From: Alcaligenes pakistanensis
GTDB lineage: Bacteria; Pseudomonadota; Gammaproteobacteria; Burkholderiales; Burkholderiaceae_B
Length of the DNA: 64,000 nucleotides
Reading direction: 5' to 3'
Assembly: GCF_014652815.1 (NCBI RefSeq)
Contig: NZ_BMZN01000003.1
Location: 451,429 to 515,428 of the forward strand
The notes under the pieces were generated by a model. It saw nothing but the letters and a program-made list of their open reading frames with translations, was not told where the DNA came from and made no database searches. Every line of letters starts with the position of its first letter. The first letter of the stretch is position 1. Both the position numbers and the translations under genes were made by a program. Shown here piece after piece: positions 34,611 to 44,894 of this stretch.

Positions 34611-35537
34611 TTGCAACGCATCCTTCCGCGCGGCGAAATCGAAAGTCTGGACCACACCTCCATCCCCCGACTGCGCCTGCCAGTGCGAGCCAGCGTCTTT
34701 GCTGACCGGGCGGCGCGTCTGCGCCAATTGGCCACCGATAATCCAGCGGGCGCATACCTGCTCTTGCTGGCTCATCTGGTCGACGGACAGCACAAACAAC
34801 TGAGCGCCCTGCCTGCGGCAGCGTTACCGGCAGAGGTGCTGGCTACCGCCCAAACCCACGGCATGCCGCCCTTGCTGGCATCGGGCTGGAAACGTGATCC
34901 ACAGTGGCTCAGCATATTGGGCAGCCTGCTCAATCACATGATCAACACCCCTGGCGTACCTGGCGCCGCTCAACAAGTCTGCCAAGACTTGCTGAACAAA
35001 GCACAGTCCACACCGCAGAAGCTGGAAGATCTGGCTGACGCGCTTCTGGCCGAGCAACTGCCCGAACAAGATGGTGCTGCTGCCCCCTTTGTCATGGCCG
35101 CCTTGCAGGTGTACTGGACACACCTGGCCTGCTCGCTGACCGAGGAGCAACTGTCTGTTATCAGCCCTTTTGGCGTTTGCCCATCCTGCGGCAGCTTGCC
35201 TGTGGCCAGCGTGGTACGTGTCGGTGGCCGTGAAGATGGCTGTCGTTATATGTGCTGCCCGCGCTGCAGCGTGGAATGGCATCTGGTGCGCGTCACCTGC
35301 TCGCACTGCGAAGACACCAAAAGCGTGGCTTACCACGCCATTGAAGATGGCCCGGAAGGCATCAAGGCCGAGTCCTGCGACAAGTGCCATACCTACCGCA
35401 AAATCTTCTATCAGGAAAAGCAGTTAGGCCTGGACCCGGTAGCCGACGATCTGGCTAGTCTGGCTCTGGATGTTTTGATGGGTGAAGAAGGGTATTCCCG
35501 CGCCAGCGGCAATCCGCTTCTTTGGCATCAGTCTTAA
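34611..35537 (+). CDS. fdhE: Formate dehydrogenase maturation protein FdhE
   Basis: 308 residues starting from TTG 34611, chosen because GGAG (34601-34604) lies 6 nt upstream and the homologous N-terminus (LQRILPRGEIES) begins there. Four CxxC pairs in the C-terminal half (CPSCGS, CCPRCS, CSHCED, CDKC) are the rubredoxin-like metal site of FdhE. The protein interacts with respiratory formate dehydrogenase subunits during maturation. It sits between fdhC and selA. Confidence 0.93.
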   Translation: MQRILPRGEIESLDHTSIPRLRLPVRASVFADRAARLRQLATDNPAGAYLLLLAHLVDGQHKQLSALPAAALPAEVLATAQTHGMPPLLASGWKRDPQWLSILGSLLNHMINTPGVPGAAQQVCQDLLNKAQSTPQKLEDLADALLAEQLPEQDGAAAPFVMAALQVYWTHLACSLTEEQLSVISPFGVCPSCGSLPVASVVRVGGREDGCRYMCCPRCSVEWHLVRVTCSHCEDTKSVAYHAIEDGPEGIKAESCDKCHTYRKIFYQEKQLGLDPVADDLASLALDVLMGEEGYSRASGNPLLWHQS

Positions 35538-35549
35538 GCTAAGATTCCC

Positions 35550-35579
35550 CTACGCCTTGTGCTGATGCGCAAGGCGTAG
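35550..35579. other. Hairpin between fdhE and selA
   Basis: CTACGCCTTG (35550-35559) and CAAGGCGTAG (35570-35579) form a perfect 10-bp stem with a 10-nt loop, 13 nt after the fdhE stop. No U-tract follows, so it may be a weak terminator or an mRNA processing/stability element. Confidence 0.55.
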
Positions 35580-35619
35580 CTGATGGACCCCGCCCATAGA
35601 CTCAAATGCCTGCCTTTGA

Positions 35620-37041
35620 ATGATGAGCCCAACTCCTGATCTCTCCCCCGCCCATATCCCTTCCCTGGACCGCCTGCTGCGCTCGCCGGACTTTGAGCCC
35701 TTGCTGAGTCAGTTCGGCCACACACGCGTCAGTCAAAGCACCCGCGCTCATCTGCAAACGCTACGGCAAGCCGTTTTGAACGGAACATTGAGCCCTCAAG
35801 ATCTAGAGCCTGCTCAGTTGGCCAAGACACTACAGGCTCAGCTCACTGCCGAGTCCCGACTGCAGCTACGCCCTGTTTTTAATCTGACCGGCACCGTGCT
35901 GCACACCAATCTGGGCCGTGCGCTGCTGCCCGACGAGGCGATACAGGCTGTCGTTCAAGCCATGCGCTCACCTGCGAATCTGGAGTTTGATCTGGAAACC
36001 GGAGGTCGAGGCGACCGCGATGACCTGATCAACCCCTTGCTCTGCGAACTGACCGGGGCTGAAGCCGCCACGGTGGTCAACAATAACGCTGCTGCTGTGC
36101 TGCTGATGCTCAGCACCCTGAGCCCCCGGCGCGAAACCGTGGTGTCGCGCGGCGAATTGGTGGAAATAGGCGGTGCCTTTCGCATCCCCGACATCATGAA
36201 ACGCGCTGGTGCCCGTTTGCACGAAGTGGGCACCACCAACCGCACCCACGCTGCTGACTACGAAAATGCCATCAACGAGCACACCGCCATGTTGATGAAA
36301 GTGCATTGCAGCAACTACGCCGTCAAAGGCTTCACCAAAAGCGTGTCGGTAGAAGAAGTCGCACAGATCGCCAAAAAACATGGCATCCCCACCAGCGTGG
36401 ATCTGGGCAGTGGCACACTCGTAGACCTGAGCCAATGGGGTCTGCCGCCTGAACCCACCGTGCGCGAGACCATCGAAGCCGGGGCCGATATCGTGACGTT
36501 CAGCGGCGACAAGCTGCTCGGTGGCCCCCAGGCAGGCCTGATCGTGGGCCGCGCCGACCTGATTGCCAAGATCAAAAAAAACCCGCTAAAACGCGCCCTG
36601 CGCGTCGGCAAAATCACCCTGGCTGCTCTGGAACCCGTATTGGCTTTGTACCGATCTCCCGAACGCCTACCCGAACACCTGACCACTCTGCGCCTGCTGA
36701 CCCGCCCTTCGACTGAAATGCGCGCCCAGGCCCTACGTCTGGCCCCGATACTGCAGAAATGGGTAGGTACCTTATTTACGGTCGAGCCCACCGCCATGCT
36801 TAGCCAGATTGGCAGCGGCGCATTGCCTGAAGACGTGCTACCCAGCTTTGGCCTGCGCTTTGCCTATACAGGCACCGGCCGGCCGGGTCGCCATCTGACT
36901 CAGCTGGAAAAACGCCTGCGCACTTTGCCCCAACCCGTTATTGGGCGCATTGCGCAAGATGCCTTTTGGCTAGACCTGCGCTGTCTGGAAGAAGCATTCG
37001 AAGCTGATTTCAGCGCGCAACTGACTCCCGAGCAAGCATGA
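35620..37041 (+). CDS. selA: L-seryl-tRNA(Sec) selenium transferase
   Basis: 473 residues. A PLP enzyme that converts Ser-tRNA(Sec) to Sec-tRNA(Sec) using selenophosphate. The PLP lysine is Lys298 in [13 protein letters not shown]; the N-terminal tRNA-binding domain and the [21 protein letters not shown] segment (about 84-103) are as in E. coli SelA. ATG 35620 and 35623 are both possible starts. It overlaps selB by 4 nt (ATGA), so the two are translationally coupled. Confidence 0.96.
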   Translation: MMSPTPDLSPAHIPSLDRLLRSPDFEPLLSQFGHTRVSQSTRAHLQTLRQAVLNGTLSPQDLEPAQLAKTLQAQLTAESRLQLRPVFNLTGTVLHTNLGRALLPDEAIQAVVQAMRSPANLEFDLETGGRGDRDDLINPLLCELTGAEAATVVNNNAAAVLLMLSTLSPRRETVVSRGELVEIGGAFRIPDIMKRAGARLHEVGTTNRTHAADYENAINEHTAMLMKVHCSNYAVKGFTKSVSVEEVAQIAKKHGIPTSVDLGSGTLVDLSQWGLPPEPTVRETIEAGADIVTFSGDKLLGGPQAGLIVGRADLIAKIKKNPLKRALRVGKITLAALEPVLALYRSPERLPEHLTTLRLLTRPSTEMRAQALRLAPILQKWVGTLFTVEPTAMLSQIGSGALPEDVLPSFGLRFAYTGTGRPGRHLTQLEKRLRTLPQPVIGRIAQDAFWLDLRCLEEAFEADFSAQLTPEQA

Positions 37042-38957
37042 TTGTTGGTACCGCAGGCCATATCGACCACGGCAAAACCACCTTAATCCGCGCCTTGACC
37101 GGCGTAGATACTGACCGTCTGGAAGAAGAAAAGAAGCGCGGTATTTCTATCCAGCTGGGTTATGCCTACACGCCTTTGCCCGACGGGCAGATTCTGGGTT
37201 TTATCGATGTGCCGGGCCACGAACGCCTGGTTCACACCATGGTGGCAGGCGCGACCGGTATCGATTTTGGCCTGTTGATTGTCGCTGTGGATGACGGCGT
37301 CATGCCGCAGACCCGCGAACATCTGGCCGTGCTGCAATTACTAGGTTTGCAGGCAGGTGCGATTGTCTTGAGCAAGGCTGATCGCGCCGATGCGGCACGC
37401 ATTGACTCCGTCAAAGCCGAGCTACAGGCTCTTGTCCAAGGAACCTTCTTACAAGATGCCACTGTCTTTGTGGTCGATGCATTGTCCGACGACAAACCCG
37501 GCCTGGAAACATTGCGCCAGCATTTGCACGCACAGGCTATGCAATCCGCCAAGCAGGATGGCCAAGGCTATTTCCGCTTGGCCATTGACCGTGTTTTCAC
37601 GCTGCAAGGCCATGGCACTGTCGTCACCGGTACCGTGCACGATGGCATTCTGGATCTGGACGCGGCGGCTATCGATTTACGTTTGATGCCTCGCGGTACA
37701 CCAGTAAGGGTGCGCAGTATCCACGCCCAGAATCAGGCATCGCGCCAAGCACTGGCTGGCCAACGCTGTGCGCTGAACCCGGGCGGGATCGATGTGCAGA
37801 ATATTGAACGTGGGGACTGGCTAGCCGATGCCCGCTGCTTCATTCCGTCCACGCGTATCGACGTAGAACTCAGCTTGCTGGACAAAGACATACCCGCCTT
37901 GCGCACTTGGTCGCCCTGGCATGTACACATGGGTGCCGCACATCTAACGGCGCATGCCGTACCTTTGGATGGTGAGTTCTTACAGCCCGGCCAGACTGGC
38001 AAAGTGCAGTTGGTCTTTGATCACCCCATTTGCGCCATGACAGGCGAGCGTTTTATCTTGCGCAATGCCCAAGCCAGCGAAACCGTGGGCGGTGGCATCG
38101 TGCTGGACCCCAATGCGCCGGATCGCAAACGCCGCTCCACCACACGCTTGGCCTGGCTGAATGCCTTGGCACAATGGACACGCGGTGGCCCACTGGAAAA
38201 CCTGCTGGCCCATGCCCCCTATGGATTGGACGAGGAAACACTGCTGCGCCTGTCTGGCGGCGCACAGCATCGTTTAACAGCTCCTGCTAAGGCCCGTTGG
38301 CACACCGGATCACGCCCACAAAGTCAGGCTATTTTACTTAGCGATGCTCGTCTGGAAGCACTATGCCAGCACATAGAAAGCGTGATGCTTCAGTTTCACG
38401 AGCGCAATTCAGATGAGCCCGGCCTGTCCATCAGCCGCTTGCGGCGCATGGCCGCGCCCACCATGTCCGACGCCATCTGGCAGTTGTTGACCGAGCATCT
38501 GCTGGCAGAACAACGTCTGGCACGTCAGGGAGCCTGGCTGCATACACCCGGACACCGCGTCACCCTCAGCCCAGAGGATGAGGCTCTGGCAAGCAGTTTG
38601 CGCCCCATGATCGAAGCCGGCCGTTTTGACCCACCCTGGACGCGCGATCTGGCCAAAGAAACCGAGCACCCCGAGGACCAAACCCGCGCGGTATTACGTC
38701 GCCTGGTACGGCAGGGGGAGCTATTTCAAATCGTGCATGATCTGTTCTATCACCGTCGCCAGATTGCGATTTTGGCCAATATCATCCGCGAACTGCATAC
38801 CGGCCAAGGCGTGAGCGCCGCACAGTTTCGTGATGCCACAGGGCTGGGCCGCAAACGCGCCATTCAGATTCTGGAGTTTTTTGACCGCATGGGCTACACA
38901 AGACGGGTGCGAGATCGCCATGTATTGCGTGGAGAAACCTGGGCCACAGCGGATTAA
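37038..38957 (+). CDS. selB: Selenocysteine-specific elongation factor
   Basis: 639 residues. The GTPase domain carries [13 protein letters not shown] (residues 3-15), DVPGHE and the SKAD nucleotide motif, followed by EF-Tu-like domains 2 and 3. The C-terminal ~270 residues are winged-helix repeats that bind the SECIS hairpin, ending in [22 protein letters not shown]. It brings Sec-tRNA(Sec) to the ribosome at the fdhA TGA codon. It is directly followed by the selC tRNA gene. Confidence 0.96.
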   Translation: MIVGTAGHIDHGKTTLIRALTGVDTDRLEEEKKRGISIQLGYAYTPLPDGQILGFIDVPGHERLVHTMVAGATGIDFGLLIVAVDDGVMPQTREHLAVLQLLGLQAGAIVLSKADRADAARIDSVKAELQALVQGTFLQDATVFVVDALSDDKPGLETLRQHLHAQAMQSAKQDGQGYFRLAIDRVFTLQGHGTVVTGTVHDGILDLDAAAIDLRLMPRGTPVRVRSIHAQNQASRQALAGQRCALNPGGIDVQNIERGDWLADARCFIPSTRIDVELSLLDKDIPALRTWSPWHVHMGAAHLTAHAVPLDGEFLQPGQTGKVQLVFDHPICAMTGERFILRNAQASETVGGGIVLDPNAPDRKRRSTTRLAWLNALAQWTRGGPLENLLAHAPYGLDEETLLRLSGGAQHRLTAPAKARWHTGSRPQSQAILLSDARLEALCQHIESVMLQFHERNSDEPGLSISRLRRMAAPTMSDAIWQLLTEHLLAEQRLARQGAWLHTPGHRVTLSPEDEALASSLRPMIEAGRFDPPWTRDLAKETEHPEDQTRAVLRRLVRQGELFQIVHDLFYHRRQIAILANIIRELHTGQGVSAAQFRDATGLGRKRAIQILEFFDRMGYTRRVRDRHVLRGETWATAD

Positions 38958-39002
38958 GTAAAAAAGCGTTGAACAAGCACCAAGCTGGCAGCGCCCTGAT
39001 CG

Positions 39003-39031
39003 TTGAAGCGTAATCGGCCCTAACGTATGAT
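39003..39031 (+). promoter_or_regulatory. Sigma-70 promoter for selC
   Basis: TTGAAG (39003-39008) and TATGAT (39026-39031) are separated by exactly 17 nt, followed by the GC-rich discriminator AGGGCCTCG typical of stable-RNA promoters. The tRNA starts at 39043. Confidence 0.75.
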
Positions 39032-39042
39032 AGGGCCTCGAT

Positions 39043-39138
39043 GGAAAGCATCCGTGCCCGGTGGCACGGCCGGGCTTCAAACCCGGTTGGGGGCGTCAGA
39101 CGTTCCCAGGTAGGTTCGACTCCTGCTGCTTTCCGCCA
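39043..39138 (+). tRNA. selC: tRNA-Sec (anticodon TCA)
   Basis: A 96-nt tRNA including encoded CCA (39136-39138). The acceptor stem is 8 bp (GGAAAGCA with TGCTTTCC), one longer than usual and diagnostic of bacterial tRNA(Sec). The anticodon loop CTTCAAA carries TCA at 39077-39079, flanked by CGGG/CCCG pairing. The long variable arm (TTGGGGGCGTCAGACGTTCCC) and the T-arm GGTTCGACTCC complete the structure. It lies 85 nt after selB with its own promoter. Confidence 0.97.
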
Positions 39139-39182
39139 ATTACCTGCACCGCCATAGACCTGTCTTGACTCCTAGCTCTTAG

Positions 39183-39785
39183 CTAAGCCTGCTTGTCTGA
39201 CACCGCGCGCCGCCCTGCTGTCGGCCCTTGATCGGAACATGTCACCGCCAACACCTGAGCCTGCTGCTCACCCAAGCTGAGCACGCTATGCGGCAGTTCC
39301 GAATCGAAATACACCGAGTCACCCGCCTCCAGGCTAATGCTGTGCTCCGCGATCGTCACTTGCACCTGCCCCTGGATCACAAACAAGAACTCCTCGCCCC
39401 CATGCGGAAAAGTCGGTGCGGGCTGCTGCTTGTCATGCGGGGGATAAATCACAAACGGGTCCATCAAACGAAAGCGCCGGCGTCCTGCCATGCTCTCGTA
39501 ACGGTACGCACTGTGGCCCGCCACACTGGGTAAAGGCATGCGCTCGTGGCGACGCACCACGCACACACTTTCGTCTTGATCCAGATCTGCCTCGCCAATC
39601 AATTGCGACACACCCATGCCATAAGCCTGGGCCAGCTTGACCACGGTAGAAATGGACGGCGCACTGACTGCCCGCTCCAGCTTGGACAGATAGCTTTTGG
39701 TCAAACCGGTACGTTGGGCCAATTGCTCCAACGACAAGCCATGTTGGCGACGTAGGGCACGCAGGCGAAAGGGAAGATGGATCAT
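39183..39785 (-). CDS. XRE-cupin transcription regulator
   Basis: 200 residues: N-terminal XRE helix-turn-helix (LRALRRQHGLSLEQLAQRTGLTKSYLSKLER at about 8-38) and a C-terminal cupin (FPHGGEEFLFVIQGQVQVTI, then LEAGDSVYFDSELPHSV, about 125-172), the usual two-domain repressor/activator that senses a small ligand. It is last of four minus-strand genes (Bug protein, GST-like, aldolase-like, regulator), 66 nt after the aldolase-like gene, and probably controls that operon. Confidence 0.88.
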   Translation of the reverse strand: MIHLPFRLRALRRQHGLSLEQLAQRTGLTKSYLSKLERAVSAPSISTVVKLAQAYGMGVSQLIGEADLDQDESVCVVRRHERMPLPSVAGHSAYRYESMAGRRRFRLMDPFVIYPPHDKQQPAPTFPHGGEEFLFVIQGQVQVTIAEHSISLEAGDSVYFDSELPHSVLSLGEQQAQVLAVTCSDQGPTAGRRAVSDKQA

Positions 39786-39851
39786 GGGTAAAACAAGAGG
39801 TGTAGCGTCCGAGGCGGGCCTCGGAACACATATAAAAAATGGCCCCTTATT

Positions 39852-40634
39852 CTACTCAAAAACATCCGTATGGCGTTTCAGTGCTTTTCGAGCATAGTAT
39901 TCAAAGCCAATCTGTGAACGGCGCGGCCTCAAGATCCAATCATGTGCCTCCCGACCCAATTCCGGCGCAATAGGCTTGATCTGCCCCGCCGACATCGCCA
40001 ACAGTTGCATGCGTGCTGTGCGCTCAAACTGTAAAGCCAAGACACACGCTTCCTCGACCGAGGCCGCCGCCACCAACATCCCGTGATGCGACAAGAGAAT
40101 GGCACGCTTGTCACCCAAGGCCTGAGCGATGATTTGCCCCTCTTCATTACCGACAGGCACCCCTGGCCAATCCTTTAGAAATGCACAGTCGTCATATAAA
40201 GGGCAGTTGTCCATATGTGACACGTTCAGGGGCACCTCCAGCATGGACAGAGCAGCAACATGCAGGGGGTGCGTATGAATGATGCAGTTAACGTCAGGCC
40301 GGGCGCGATACACCCAGGAGTGAAAGCGGTTTGCCGGATTGGGCATCCCATACCCATCCAGCACAGTCAGATCCTCGTCTACCAGCAAAATATTGGTCGA
40401 CGTGATCTCATCAAAACCCAGTCCCAGCTGCTGCGTAAAATAAGTGCCATCCTGCTCACCCCGTGCGGTGATCTGCCCAGCCAGACCGGAGTCATGGCCA
40501 CCATCAAAAAGAATACGGCAAGTCAGCGCCAGCTTCTCGGGAACACTCCGTTCGGGGATTTCGAAAAGGGCCTGCATCTGGCTCTGCGCCTGCTCAATCA
40601 GCACAGACTTAGGCAAGCTCATGGTGTCACTCAT
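39852..40634 (-). CDS. Class II aldolase/adducin-family protein
   Basis: 260 residues. The metal-binding histidines are visible as HTHPLH (about residue 115) and SHHGML (about 170), with the class II aldolase/adducin head-domain fold; FDGGHDSGLAGQITARG matches the phosphate-site region. Family members include fuculose-phosphate aldolase, 5-methylthioribulose dehydratase and various decarboxylases, so the reaction is open. AAAGGAG precedes ATG 40634. It follows the GST-like gene by 30 nt. Confidence 0.85.
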   Translation of the reverse strand: MSDTMSLPKSVLIEQAQSQMQALFEIPERSVPEKLALTCRILFDGGHDSGLAGQITARGEQDGTYFTQQLGLGFDEITSTNILLVDEDLTVLDGYGMPNPANRFHSWVYRARPDVNCIIHTHPLHVAALSMLEVPLNVSHMDNCPLYDDCAFLKDWPGVPVGNEEGQIIAQALGDKRAILLSHHGMLVAAASVEEACVLALQFERTARMQLLAMSAGQIKPIAPELGREAHDWILRPRRSQIGFEYYARKALKRHTDVFE

Positions 40635-40664
40635 ATCAACTCCTTTGATAAATTAATATCCTGC

Positions 40665-41276
40665 TTACAACAACGGGACATAGCCTTCCAGGGCCTGCAT
40701 ACGTTCCAGCCAACGACGCAGCGACGGATAAGGTTGAAGGTCGTACCCCCCCTGCTCCGCCATGCAGGTATAGGGGAACAAGGCGACATCAGCGATGCTG
40801 GGCCTGTCACCTACGAAATAGTGCTGTAACTGTAGGTGTGCCTCCATGCAGGCCAGGGCCTTATCACCCAGTTCGCGCCACGCCAGCACCGCAGGATCAT
40901 CACGCTTCATCGTCCCGCGCAGTTCCACCCACAGCCTGGGCTGTGCAAGGTTGACCATGTGTTGAGTCTGCTCGAAAAACAGCCACTGCAGCACTTGAGC
41001 CTGCGCAAGCGCGGCTGTCGGCAGAAAATCCGTACCCCGCGCCAGATACCACAGAATGGCGGCGGATTCTGCCAGCCAGGGCCCTTCTCGCGTTCGCAGC
41101 ACCGGCACCTGTCCCCAGGGATTGATGCGCCGGAACGCTTCGGTGTCCAGGTCACCCTCTACGATAGACAGGCTGCGTCGCTGTAGCGTTACCCCCAGGT
41201 ACCCGCACAGCAGCCGTACCTTCCAACCATTGCCGGTGTAGATCGTGTCGATAAGTTCCAGAGCGGGATGGGTCAT
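40665..41276 (-). CDS. Glutathione S-transferase family protein
   Basis: 203 residues from ATG 41276. The N-terminal thioredoxin-like half is IYTGNGWKVRLLCGYLG, then PWGQVPVLRTREGPWLAESAAILWYLA with the cis-Pro and the glutathione-binding ES pair. The C-terminal all-helical half has GDRPSIADVALFPYT. Substrate and reaction are unknown. It begins 10 nt after the Bug-protein gene, in the same operon as the aldolase-like protein, so a catabolic or isomerase role is possible. Confidence 0.85.
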   Translation of the reverse strand: MTHPALELIDTIYTGNGWKVRLLCGYLGVTLQRRSLSIVEGDLDTEAFRRINPWGQVPVLRTREGPWLAESAAILWYLARGTDFLPTAALAQAQVLQWLFFEQTQHMVNLAQPRLWVELRGTMKRDDPAVLAWRELGDKALACMEAHLQLQHYFVGDRPSIADVALFPYTCMAEQGGYDLQPYPSLRRWLERMQALEGYVPLL

Positions 41277-41286
41277 TGTCTGTGTT

Positions 41287-42261
41287 TCACTCAAGGCTAA
41301 TTTCTGCGGTCTGAACAATACGCTGCCACTTGCTGCGCTCAGCCGCGATGAAGTTTTGATACTCGTCCTGGGTACCTGTGTAGACCTGACTGCCTTGTTG
41401 TTCCAGCTGAGTTTTGAACTCTGGCTTAGCTAATGTCTTTTGCAATGCCTCCCCCAGCACAACAACGACTTCCTGCGGGGTCCCGGGCGGGGCCAACAAG
41501 ACGTTCCAGGAGCTGATGCGAAGTTCAGGCGAACCCAGCTCCGCGCTGGAAGGTACTTCAGGGGCAGCAAAGGAGCGCTGACTATCCGCCAGAACCAGGG
41601 CATGGAGCTTACCCGCCCGCACCTGCGGCATGATCACTGGAATCGCATCCATGACCATGTCAGCATGTCGACCGACAACGGCGCTGACCGCTTCCCCACC
41701 ACTTTTGAAGGGAATATGTCGCACATCAACCTGCTCAATCAGCTTGAAAAGCTCGACCCCTAAATGAGGCGCACTGCCTATCCCTGCTGAGCCAAAATTA
41801 AGACGTCCCGGCTCCTGACGAGCGAGGTTCACCAGTTGGGCATAACTCTGCGCACCCAGATCTGAACGCACCGCCAGCACATAAGGGGAGCCCGTCACCA
41901 TGCCAATAGGCACGAAGGCCTGCGGGTCGTAGCTGATCTTGGAGAGAATCAGAGGATTGACCACCTGAGTGCCTACTGTCCCCATGAAAACGGTGTAGCC
42001 GTCCGCTTTGGCATTTTGTGCAGCCTGGGCCGCGATCATGCCTCCCGCACCCGCTTTGTTTTCGACAATCACGGTTTGCTCCAACTCCTTACCCAACTGT
42101 TGAGCAAGCTGGCGTGCCACCAGGTCTGTGATGCCCCCCGCCCCGAAAGGCACAATCAAGCGCACCGGCTGAGCGGGGAACGTTGTTGCTTGCGCCGCCC
42201 CCGTCATCATCATCATCAAGGCCGCCCACCCGGCCAGTTGCAACACACCTGTCTTTTTCAT
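41287..42261 (-). CDS. Periplasmic solute-binding protein, Bug/TctC family
   Basis: 324 residues from ATG 42261 (GGAG 9 nt upstream); a frame extension to 42333 is not supported. A signal peptide (LAGWAALMMMMTGAAQA) is followed by FPAQPVRLIVPFGAGGITDLVARQLA, the canonical Bug N-terminus. No TctA/TctB-type membrane partner lies nearby, a common situation for Bug proteins in the Alcaligenaceae and Bordetella. It heads the four-gene operon and presumably binds its substrate, an organic acid by family precedent. Confidence 0.9.
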   Translation of the reverse strand: MKKTGVLQLAGWAALMMMMTGAAQATTFPAQPVRLIVPFGAGGITDLVARQLAQQLGKELEQTVIVENKAGAGGMIAAQAAQNAKADGYTVFMGTVGTQVVNPLILSKISYDPQAFVPIGMVTGSPYVLAVRSDLGAQSYAQLVNLARQEPGRLNFGSAGIGSAPHLGVELFKLIEQVDVRHIPFKSGGEAVSAVVGRHADMVMDAIPVIMPQVRAGKLHALVLADSQRSFAAPEVPSSAELGSPELRISSWNVLLAPPGTPQEVVVVLGEALQKTLAKPEFKTQLEQQGSQVYTGTQDEYQNFIAAERSKWQRIVQTAEISLE

Positions 42262-42273
42262 TGGATGTCTCCT

Positions 42274-42297
42274 GAACTTTTTAAATTTGAATTGTTC
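42274..42297. promoter_or_regulatory. Imperfect 24-bp inverted repeat upstream of Bug operon
   Basis: GAAC...AAATTT...GTTC symmetry with 9 of 12 positions matched per half, immediately upstream of the ribosome site of the Bug gene. It could be the site of the XRE-cupin regulator. The rest of the 359-bp gap to the FepA-like gene is AT-rich and holds the Fur box at 42578-42596; I see no gene. Confidence 0.3.
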
Positions 42298-42577
42298 AAG
42301 ACACATTCTTATTAAAAAGACCCATCGTGTCAATTAGTGGAAATTATGTCCTCCATGAATTAATCAGAACGTTGGATTTATTACCTTGAAGAAGCATTGG
42401 CGCTATTCACGCGATTTTCCGTGTGTGAAATCTAAACAAAAAAGACAAGCTATTTTCCTATAGAACAAAATTTGTCTAACGCCCTCCCCAATTCCCCTCA
42501 TGTCTATCCGTGTTTTAGACACCACACATCCGTCAGCTTTCTCGACAGCCGTCACATTTATAAACACAATCCGTATC

Positions 42578-42596
42578 GCGAACAATTCTCATTTTG
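42578..42596 (+). promoter_or_regulatory. Putative Fur box upstream of FepA-like receptor
   Basis: The 19-mer with core AACAATTCTCATTTT matches the Fur consensus at about 11 of 19 positions, 24 nt before the start codon at 42621. Confidence 0.55.
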
Positions 42597-42620
42597 TTTA
42601 TCGTTTACAGGAAAGTGATT

Positions 42621-44879
42621 ATGACTTTATTGGCGCCTCCGGCTCGCCGCCCAATATTTGCATTGGGCCTGCTCGCCACGGCTTTGGCAGCCAGCTTCAG
42701 TGCTCACGCACAAACTTCCAGCGTTCGTGGTGGGGTCACCTCGCTGGAAGAAATTCGTGTCTTGCCGTCGGCAGAGGAAGCCATCAAACAGGCTCCCGGC
42801 GTGTCCACCATCACCGCCGAAGATATTGAAAAACGCCCTCCGGCCAACGACCTCTCCGAACTGATTCGCACCATGCCGGGTGTGAACTTGACGGGTAACA
42901 GCCCATCAGGCTCCTACGGTAATAGCCGCCAGATCGACTTGCGCGGCATGGGCCCAGAAAACACCCTGATCCTGATTGACGGCAAACCCGTCAGCTCGCG
43001 CGACTCCGTCCGTATGGGGCGTGATGGCGAACGCAACTCGCGCGGTGACAGTAACTGGGTGCCGGTCAACGCCATTGAGCGTATTGAAGTGCTGCGTGGC
43101 CCCGCCGCCTCCCGTTACGGCTCGGGTGCTGCCGGTGGTGTCGTGAACATCATTACTAAAGCCCCGACCGACACTTTCTCCGGATCAGTGACGGCCTACG
43201 GCTTGATTCCTGAAGACAGCAACTACGGTTCTACACGCCGCACCGGTTTTAATCTGTCTGGCCCTATCGCCGACAAACTGTCCTTCCGCGTCTACGGCAA
43301 TATCGCCAAGACCGATGCCGACAAACCTGCGCTAAACGCAAAGTCCTCCGGCATTGATGTCAGCGACACCAACGTCCCTCCCGCAGGTCGCGAAGGTGTA
43401 CGCAACAAGGACATCAACGGCCTGGTGCGCTTGGACATCAACCGAGATCACCGCTTGGAGCTGGAAGGCTCATTTAGCCGCCAGGGCAATATTTTTGCCG
43501 GTGAACGCCTGTTCTCCAACGCTAATGCCACCATTGCCTCGCTGGCCGATGACGGCGCTGAAACCAATATCATGTACCGCCGCGCCGGTTCGCTCAGCCA
43601 CTATGGTGACTACGGCCAAGGACGCCGCTCCCGCCTGACCTTTGCCTACGAGGGCACCACCAACTCCCGCCTGAATGAAGGGATGGCTGGCGCGGGCGAA
43701 GGTAGCATCTCCAACCCCGGTGCAGGCTCTGTATCCGAACTGCGTTCGCTGAACATCTCGGGTGAATACAACACGCCCTTCCAGATTGCCAACAAACACG
43801 TTCTGATGACTGTGGGCTTCGAGCATCGCGACCAAAGCCTGGATGATGATTACGCCACTCGCTCTGGCCAAACCATCAACGAAAACACAGACTCCAAGAG
43901 CAAAGCAAAAACCACGGCTGCGTATGTGGAAGGCAATATCGAGTTGACCGAAGCCTTGACCATCACACCCGGCGTGCGTTTTGACCACCACAGCAAATTC
44001 GGTGACAACTGGAGCCCCAGCCTGAACGCCTCCTACTTCATCACCGAAAACATCACTTTGAAGGGCGGTATTGCACGCGCCTTCAAGGCACCTAACCTGT
44101 ATCAGTCCAACCCCAACTACCTGTATCAAACACGCGGCAATGGTTGCCCGTACGATCCCGTCACCGGTCAACGCGTCAGCGGTCCTTGCTACATCTTTGG
44201 TAATGATGATCTGGCGCCCGAGCGCAGCATCAACAAGGAAATTGGTCTGGCCTACGACAATGCAGGCTGGGCTGCCGGCATGACTTACTTCCAGAACGAC
44301 TACAGCAACAAGATTGTGGCCGATATGGGTGACCAGACTATTCCTAGCGCTATCAATATTGGTGGCTCGCTGGTTCGTCCATTCCAGTGGGTGAACTCCG
44401 GCAAAGCCGTGATTCGCGGCCTGGAAGGTAACCTGACCATCCCAATCCTGGGCGAGAACGGTGACACCTTGAGTCTGAGCAACAACCTGACTTACATGAT
44501 CACCAACAAGTCCAAGGAAACGAATCAGCCTCTGACCGTCATTCCACGCTACACACTGAACAGCACGCTGGATTGGCGCGTAAACGACAAGCTGTCCATG
44601 CTGGCTACCGCTACGCTGTATGGCAAGCAAAAGCCACGTTCGCACAACCTGTCCAATAACTCGGAAGTGAAAGGCGAAGGCCTGCGTGAGCGTGGTTCGT
44701 ATGCCATCTTCGGTCTGAGCGGCGCTTACCAGGTCACCAAGTCCACCAACGTCCGCCTGGGCGTGAACAACCTGTTCGACAAACGCCTGTACCGCGAGGA
44801 CTCGGGTAGCGGCCAAGGTGCCAACACCTATAACGAGCCAGGTCGCCAGTACTACGCAACGCTGACTGCCAGCTTCTAA
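42621..44879 (+). CDS. TonB-dependent enterobactin-type receptor, FepA/BfeA-like
   Basis: 752 residues. The signal peptide ends near residue 31 (SFSAHA-Q). The plug contains EEAIKQAPGVSTITAEDIEKRPPANDLSELIRTMPGVNLTG-type sequence and RGMGPENTLILIDGKPVSSRDSVRMG, strongly characteristic of FepA/BfeA/PfeA catecholate receptors. A Cys pair in an external loop (RGNGCPYDPV, SGPCYIFGND) is also FepA-like. The barrel ends with a terminal Phe. ATG 42621 follows AGGAAAG. It stands alone downstream of a Fur box and before a terminator. The expected ligand is ferric enterobactin or another catecholate; the producer of that siderophore is not in this window. Confidence 0.92.
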   Translation: MTLLAPPARRPIFALGLLATALAASFSAHAQTSSVRGGVTSLEEIRVLPSAEEAIKQAPGVSTITAEDIEKRPPANDLSELIRTMPGVNLTGNSPSGSYGNSRQIDLRGMGPENTLILIDGKPVSSRDSVRMGRDGERNSRGDSNWVPVNAIERIEVLRGPAASRYGSGAAGGVVNIITKAPTDTFSGSVTAYGLIPEDSNYGSTRRTGFNLSGPIADKLSFRVYGNIAKTDADKPALNAKSSGIDVSDTNVPPAGREGVRNKDINGLVRLDINRDHRLELEGSFSRQGNIFAGERLFSNANATIASLADDGAETNIMYRRAGSLSHYGDYGQGRRSRLTFAYEGTTNSRLNEGMAGAGEGSISNPGAGSVSELRSLNISGEYNTPFQIANKHVLMTVGFEHRDQSLDDDYATRSGQTINENTDSKSKAKTTAAYVEGNIELTEALTITPGVRFDHHSKFGDNWSPSLNASYFITENITLKGGIARAFKAPNLYQSNPNYLYQTRGNGCPYDPVTGQRVSGPCYIFGNDDLAPERSINKEIGLAYDNAGWAAGMTYFQNDYSNKIVADMGDQTIPSAINIGGSLVRPFQWVNSGKAVIRGLEGNLTIPILGENGDTLSLSNNLTYMITNKSKETNQPLTVIPRYTLNSTLDWRVNDKLSMLATATLYGKQKPRSHNLSNNSEVKGEGLRERGSYAIFGLSGAYQVTKSTNVRLGVNNLFDKRLYREDSGSGQGANTYNEPGRQYYATLTASF

Positions 44880-44894
44880 ACTGCTCCTACCCTA

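Noticed and set aside
39139-39182. Integration (att) site at the 3' end of selC
   Set aside because: No integrase gene and no second copy of the selC 3' end was found in the window.
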